This document shows, one piece after another, positions 6,494-9,328 of a DNA stretch of 9,328 nucleotides (positions are counted from its first letter, which is position 1; each line of letters begins with the position of its first letter). A program made the position numbers and the translations under genes. This DNA is from Ktedonobacter racemifer (GTDB lineage Bacteria; Chloroflexota; DTOL01; JACQYG01), in assembly GCA_020723545.1 (NCBI GenBank), contig DYIS01000090.1, positions 1 through 9,328 of the forward strand. The letters run 5' to 3'. The notes beneath the pieces are model-generated. The model did no database searches. It was not told the DNA's origin and worked only from the letters and a program-made list of their open reading frames with translations.

Positions 6494-7948
6494 TTAGAAG
6501 AAGATTGGGAGCCAGACGGTAAAGGTGCTCCCTTTGCCCAACTCGCTCTGTACGGTCACCCAGCCACCGTGGGCCTGAGCAATCCCCTGGACGATGCTTA
6601 ATGCTAAGCCGGTGCCACCCCGCGCCCTGGACCGCGCCTTATCCACTCGATAAAACGGCTCAAAGAGGCGCGGCAGGTCCTCAGAGGCGATACCGATGCC
6701 CGTGTCGCTGACGCTGACGGCCAGGGTTTCGCGTTCCGCGTACCGCCTTCCGTGCTCACCCGGAGCTGATAGCCTGGAACCTGGAGGATAGAGCTTTGAA
6801 GAGATGGCCACGCTTTCCCCTTCTGCCGTATACCTTAAGGCGTTTTCCACCAGGTTTAGCAGCATCTGCTTAAGCCGGTCGCGGTCGCCCGGGATGGTGG
6901 CGGGCGCAATTGGCCCCAAGGTCACCCGGTGCTTTCCTGCCGCCAGGAGTTGTGCCTGGCGATAGAGCTCGTCCAGCAGATTGGCCATATCCACCGGTTT
7001 GTGCTCAATAGGCTGAGGCGAGTCAAGCTGAGCCAGGGTTAGCAGATCATCGACGATGCGCCCCATGCGCAGGGTCTCCTCCATAATGGCGGCCAGGGCC
7101 TCTCGCCGCGCTATTGGGCTGAGACTCCGTTTCAACAAGTCCAGGTTGCCACGGATAACCGTCAGGGGCGTGCGCAATTCGTGCGAGGAATCAGCCACGA
7201 ACCGCTCTTGCGACCGGAAGGCCCGCTCCAGGCGACCCATCATCCGATCGAAGGCTGCTGCCAGCCGGCCCACCTCATCGCGTGGGCCGCTGAAGGCGAT
7301 GCGCTGGCTCAGGTCGTCGGCACCAGTGATCCTTTCCGCCATGGCGGCTATGTGATCCAGGGGCTCCAGGGCGCGCCGTGTCAGGGCCCAACCTACCAGC
7401 CCGGCGACCAGGGTGGCAGCCAGGACCCCGGTCACCAGGATGAACCCTACCTGGCGCAAGGTCACATCCAGGGCGTGGAGTGATTGCCCCACCAGGACCA
7501 GCCCCACGGCGCGGCCCTGGACCAGGATGGGCGTGGTATGCACCCGCACTCGCTCCCCACCGCCTGCCGCCAGGGTAGCCAGGCTCTCGTGCCCGGTCAA
7601 ACCGGTCTCTATCAGGGCGGGGTCCACCGGCAGTTGGCTGCCTCGCAGATTAGAGGAGGCGGCGGTCACGTAGCCCCGCTCATCCATGATCTGCACGTAA
7701 ACTCCCGGCGCGGCGAACTCATCCATGGGCAGAGCATCCAGGCGGGTCACGTTCACGTGCTCAAAGACAAAGTTGCCGCTGCTGGCCCCCAAGGCACGAT
7801 GCACCTCCATCGAGGCGCGACGCAAGGTCTTGTCTACCTCAGCCAGGAGTCCCCGGGCCAGGGTGACATAGAAGATCACCCCAAAAGTCACCAGCGTCAT
7901 CGCCAGGAGGCCAGTGTACCAGAGAGTCAGGCGTAAACGGATAGACAT
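6494..7948 (-). CDS. Sensor histidine kinase (HAMP, HisKA, HATPase)
   Basis: This is a 484-residue membrane sensor kinase and partner of the upstream response regulator. Seen: TM1 at about 8-30, an extracytoplasmic domain at about 31-165, TM2 at about 166-188, HAMP at about 189-242, and the phospho-accepting H256 in SSHELRTPL. The ATP-binding domain has the N box LLNLVENALRY (363-373), G1 DTGIGI (415-420), an F box LFEPFYRVD (428-436) and G2 GGTGLALSIV (444-453). G2 has Ala where most kinases have Gly (GxGLGL). An extra segment at about 384-405 lies between the N box and G1, part of it from a heptamer-like repeat. The sensor domain has no clear metal-binding motif, so the ligand is unknown. 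Proximity to copA makes an envelope or copper signal possible only by context. The ATG at 7948 lies 7 bp after the regulator stop and has no strong ribosome site, suggesting translational coupling. Confidence 0.93.
   Translation of the reverse strand: MSIRLRLTLWYTGLLAMTLVTFGVIFYVTLARGLLAEVDKTLRRASMEVHRALGASSGNFVFEHVNVTRLDALPMDEFAAPGVYVQIMDERGYVTAASSNLRGSQLPVDPALIETGLTGHESLATLAAGGGERVRVHTTPILVQGRAVGLVLVGQSLHALDVTLRQVGFILVTGVLAATLVAGLVGWALTRRALEPLDHIAAMAERITGADDLSQRIAFSGPRDEVGRLAAAFDRMMGRLERAFRSQERFVADSSHELRTPLTVIRGNLDLLKRSLSPIARREALAAIMEETLRMGRIVDDLLTLAQLDSPQPIEHKPVDMANLLDELYRQAQLLAAGKHRVTLGPIAPATIPGDRDRLKQMLLNLVENALRYTAEGESVAISSKLYPPGSRLSAPGEHGRRYAERETLAVSVSDTGIGIASEDLPRLFEPFYRVDKARSRARGGTGLALSIVQGIAQAHGGWVTVQSELGKGSTFTVWLPIFF
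6761..6795 (+). repeat. Probable heptamer-like repeat inside the kinase gene
   Basis: On the plus strand the units cggagct, gatagcc, tggaacc, tggagga, tagagct can be read at 7-bp spacing, with GGA, GATAG and TGGA recurring. They encode the SKLYPPGSRLSAPG segment (residues about 384-397) in the ATP-binding domain, which is longer than usual there. Periodicity is weaker than in the copA islands. Confidence 0.4.
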
Positions 7949-7955
7949 ACAGACA

Positions 7956-8630
7956 TCAGACTTCCCGGCTATCTAAAACATACCCTGCTCCCCGCACCGT
8001 GTGGACCAGCCGGGCCAGACCCACAGCCTCTAGCTTCTGGCGCAGGTGGCGGATATAGACCTCGATGACATTGGATTCGCCGCCGAAGTCATAGCCCCAG
8101 ACCCGCTCGTAGATCACGTCGCGGGTAAGCACCTGTCGGGGATGGCGCAGGAAGAGTTCCAGCAGGTTGAACTCCTTGCTGGTCAGGGAGATGACCTGGT
8201 TGCCCCGCTGTACCTCACAGGTAGCGGTATTCAAGGAGAGGTCGCCAAAGCGTAGCACCTCGCCCTCGGCGGGTTGGCGACGACGCAGGTGGGCGCGAAC
8301 ACGGGCCAGAAGTTCGTCTAGGGAGAAGGGCTTGACCAGGTAATCGTCGGCACCAGCGTCCAGGCCGGCCACTCGATCGGCCACAGCGCCTCGAGCGGTG
8401 AGGAAGACGATGGGTACATCGCCCCCGGCGCGCAGACGGCGAGCTACCTCCAGACCATCCAGGCCGGGCATCATCACGTCCAGGATCACTAAGTCCGGCG
8501 GCGCCTGGAGGGCGCGTTTCAGGGCACTTTCCCCGTCCTCGGCGGTATCTACGGCGTACCCCTCGTAGGCCAGGCCGCGTCGCAGGAAGCTGAGGATCTG
8601 GGGATCATCGTCTACCACCAGGATGCGCAT
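7956..8630 (-). CDS. OmpR/PhoB-family response regulator
   Basis: This 224-residue DNA-binding response regulator is of normal length. The receiver domain (1-120) has the acidic pocket DDD at 7-9, the phosphorylated D51 in LVILDVMMPGLDG, T78 in FLTARG and K100 in LVKPF. A winged-helix transcriptional domain follows (about 127-220) with SLTSKEFNLLELFLRHP, the recognition-helix region SNVIEVYIRHLRQKLE and the wing VRGAGYVL. The ATG at 8630 has AGGAGG 8 nt upstream and a short leader from a consensus-like promoter. It is the first gene of a two-gene operon with the histidine kinase. Its targets are unknown; the copper operon directly downstream and its own promoter are the obvious candidates. 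It resembles CopR/CusR-type regulators only as far as all members of this family do. Confidence 0.95.
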   Translation of the reverse strand: MRILVVDDDPQILSFLRRGLAYEGYAVDTAEDGESALKRALQAPPDLVILDVMMPGLDGLEVARRLRAGGDVPIVFLTARGAVADRVAGLDAGADDYLVKPFSLDELLARVRAHLRRRQPAEGEVLRFGDLSLNTATCEVQRGNQVISLTSKEFNLLELFLRHPRQVLTRDVIYERVWGYDFGGESNVIEVYIRHLRQKLEAVGLARLVHTVRGAGYVLDSREV

Positions 8631-8650
8631 GGCAAAATCCTCCTGGCAGC

Positions 8651-8680
8651 ATTATATTGTCCCAGTTAGGATAGCGTCAA
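8651..8680 (-). promoter_or_regulatory. Sigma-70-type promoter of the two-component operon
   Basis: On the minus strand TTGACG (8675-8680) and a perfect TATAAT (8651-8656) are separated by 18 bp. Transcription would begin close to 8644, leaving a leader of only about 15 nt that contains the AGGAGG ribosome site of the response regulator. Confidence 0.8.
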
Positions 8681-8686
8681 GGGGGT

Positions 8687-8722
8687 ACAAGAACGAGAGC
8701 CACCCCGGAGGGATGGCTCTCG
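8687..8722 (-). terminator. Intrinsic terminator after the broken YHS gene
   Basis: A perfect 9-bp stem, CGAGAGCCA/TGGCTCTCG (8694-8702 with 8714-8722), can extend inward past one mismatch by CCC/GGG to a 3-nt loop. On the minus strand it is followed by TTCTTGT. It lies 8 bp after the final stop of the YHS remnant and just upstream of the response regulator promoter, so it would insulate that promoter. Confidence 0.72.
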
Positions 8723-8730
8723 GTGGATGC

Positions 8731-8893
8731 TCAGTGACAGCGATGGCCGCCGTGGCTACCGTGACCACTGTGGCCGGGCTGGGCCTGGCCGACGAACTTG
8801 GCCGGTCATCGGTCAAAGATGGCGTTGCAAGCAGCCAAACAGAAATGGTACCTCTTGCCCTGATGCTCGGACTTGAACTGGGTCTTTTGCCAG
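8731..8893 (-). pseudogene. Broken YHS-domain gene, paralogue of 1721-1918
   Basis: A degraded YHS gene can be read here. It keeps the leader AGGAGGT-TAACACG, almost the same as that of the intact YHS gene, but the start codon is CTG (8891-8893) instead of ATG. LAKDPV follows, then the frame changes and the CGM..VDE part is missing, as if about a dozen codons were deleted. The second frame gives FKSEHQGKRYHFCLAACNAIFDR, a typical YHS core, then an in-frame TGA (8806-8808). Beyond it come PAKFVGQAQPGHSGHG and a His-rich end GGHRCH, with the final TGA at 8731. Start-codon loss, internal deletion and the stop together argue for a pseudogene. Its tail and terminator remain recognisable, so decay is recent. 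Confidence 0.8.
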
Positions 8894-8936
8894 CGTGTTA
8901 ACCTCCTGAAATGGCCGGGATTGTTCATCGCAGAGC

Positions 8937-8992
8937 CGTAAGGGGCTAAGCAGTAAGCAGGAACCGCTGGCTGCCTACTGCTGGCTGGCCCA
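8937..8992 (+). repeat. Intergenic palindromic heptamer-repeat island
   Basis: Eight 7-bp units can be read: cgtaagg, ggctaag, cagtaag, caggaac, cgctggc, tgcctac, tgctggc, tggccca. The first three carry TAAG and the later ones (T)GC(T/C)..C. The halves are roughly inverted: AGCAGTAAGCAG (8949-8960) pairs with CTGCCTACTGCT (8971-8982) except at one position. The architecture matches the copA island at 3452-3507, although the unit sequence differs. Confidence 0.6.
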
Positions 8993-9005
8993 CGGTGCAT
9001 TTTTA

Positions 9006-9177
9006 TCAGTGGCAGCTCCCGCCGCTGGCCTGGGCTTCCTTTACCGGTTGCACAGGGGGCCGCCCGCTTTGCTCCTCTTTGACCTCTATGGCCTGCCCCT
9101 CAATCACAGGGCCAGAGCCACTGAGGGTGCCATGCTGATGCTCCCCTTTCATCATTCCCCTCATCATGAGGAAATGC
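9006..9177 (-). pseudogene. 3' remnant of a small Met/His-rich gene cut by an inverted-repeat element
   Basis: An open frame ending at 9006 gives GHFLMMRGMMKGEHQHG, then a charged segment with KEEQ and a C-terminal GGSCH. The frame continues upstream to an ATG at 9245, but everything above 9177 is translated from the inverted-repeat element, and no ribosome site supports a start. A hydrophobic Met-rich stretch followed by GEHQHG resembles the end of the short membrane helix and Gly/His tail of small DUF2933-like proteins that I recall near copper and YHS genes; this family call is tentative. I read it as a gene whose 5' part was removed or displaced by the element. Alternatively a short protein starts at one of the internal ATGs (9161-9140), all with poor ribosome sites. 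Confidence 0.45.
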
Positions 9178-9288
9178 CCTAGTACTACAACCGTACTTAA
9201 TGGTTTTGCCACTACATGTTGTATCGGAGACTTGGCTCGAACCACAATATATGGGGTTGTTTGACCTAAGTGAGGTTGTAGTACTAGG
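9178..9288. mobile_element. 111-bp MITE-like element with 15-bp perfect terminal inverted repeats
   Basis: CCTAGTACTACAACC (9178-9192) is repeated as its exact reverse complement at 9274-9288. The 81-bp interior is non-coding and AT-richer than its surroundings, with smaller internal palindromes such as TACA-TGT-TGTA. No transposase gene fits, so it would be a non-autonomous element or the end of a larger insertion sequence lying off the window. I see no convincing target duplication beyond a possible TA inside the repeat ends. The final 40 bp of the window (9289-9328) hold no gene; AGTCC occurs twice there and might belong to another mobile element. Confidence 0.62.
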
Positions 9289-9328
9289 AGAGTCCTGAAA
9301 AAGTCCGCCGATGGTGTAGGGCTGTGAT

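Noticed and set aside
8806..8808. TGA in the YHS remnant read as selenocysteine or tryptophan
   Set aside because: The frame also has a deletion and lacks a proper start codon, other genes here use TGA as a normal stop, and Asp is expected at this place.
8937..8992. CRISPR-like array
   Set aside because: Units are 7 bp without spacers, degenerate and palindromic, and no cas gene is present.
8806..9000. A 64-residue protein starting at the ATG at 9000
   Set aside because: Its N-terminal half is translated from the heptamer repeat and the leader of the YHS gene, with no ribosome site.

Overview
This is a bacterial chromosomal segment of fairly high GC. Every gene I can support is read from the minus strand, so transcription runs from position 9328 toward position 1. 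The protein types point to a Gram-positive-like or deep-branching bacterium, and I lean toward Chloroflexota. The reasons are a twin-arginine, bc-type Rieske protein, an Lgt with the GRIGC..NGCNYG signature variant, a copper ATPase operon with YHS proteins, and heptamer-periodic repeat islands. This assignment is inference, because no rRNA or other marker gene is present.

In transcription order the layout is as follows. (1) Positions 9328-8731 are a decayed patch: a 111-bp element with 15-bp perfect terminal inverted repeats, the 3' remnant of a small His/Met-rich gene next to it, a heptamer-repeat hairpin, and a broken YHS-domain gene that ends at a terminator hairpin. (2) A near-consensus promoter (TTGACG-18-TATAAT, 8651-8680) drives an OmpR-type response regulator and a HAMP histidine kinase, closed by a hairpin with a T-run at 6405-6451. 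(3) A non-coding spacer with two palindromes is followed by a compact likely operon. It holds a membrane-tethered PDZ protein, a small membrane protein, a two-HMA copper P-type ATPase (copA), two small two-TM proteins, a short NfeD-like protein and a YHS protein with a His/Cys-rich tail. It ends at strong hairpins near 1651-1698. (4) Then come lgt (prolipoprotein diacylglyceryl transferase) and, after another hairpin, a Rieske iron-sulfur protein. A cytochrome b gene may follow beyond the window edge.

The working picture is a copper or metal homeostasis locus: the two-component system may sense an envelope signal, CopA exports Cu(I), and the YHS and small membrane proteins may assist with metal handling or membrane quality control. 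Lgt and Rieske look like separate envelope and respiratory units. The most unusual feature is a set of 7-bp-periodic, partly palindromic repeat islands. Two sit in frame inside copA, one probable example sits in the kinase gene, and one is intergenic, which suggests a dispersed repeat family that tolerates landing in protein loops.
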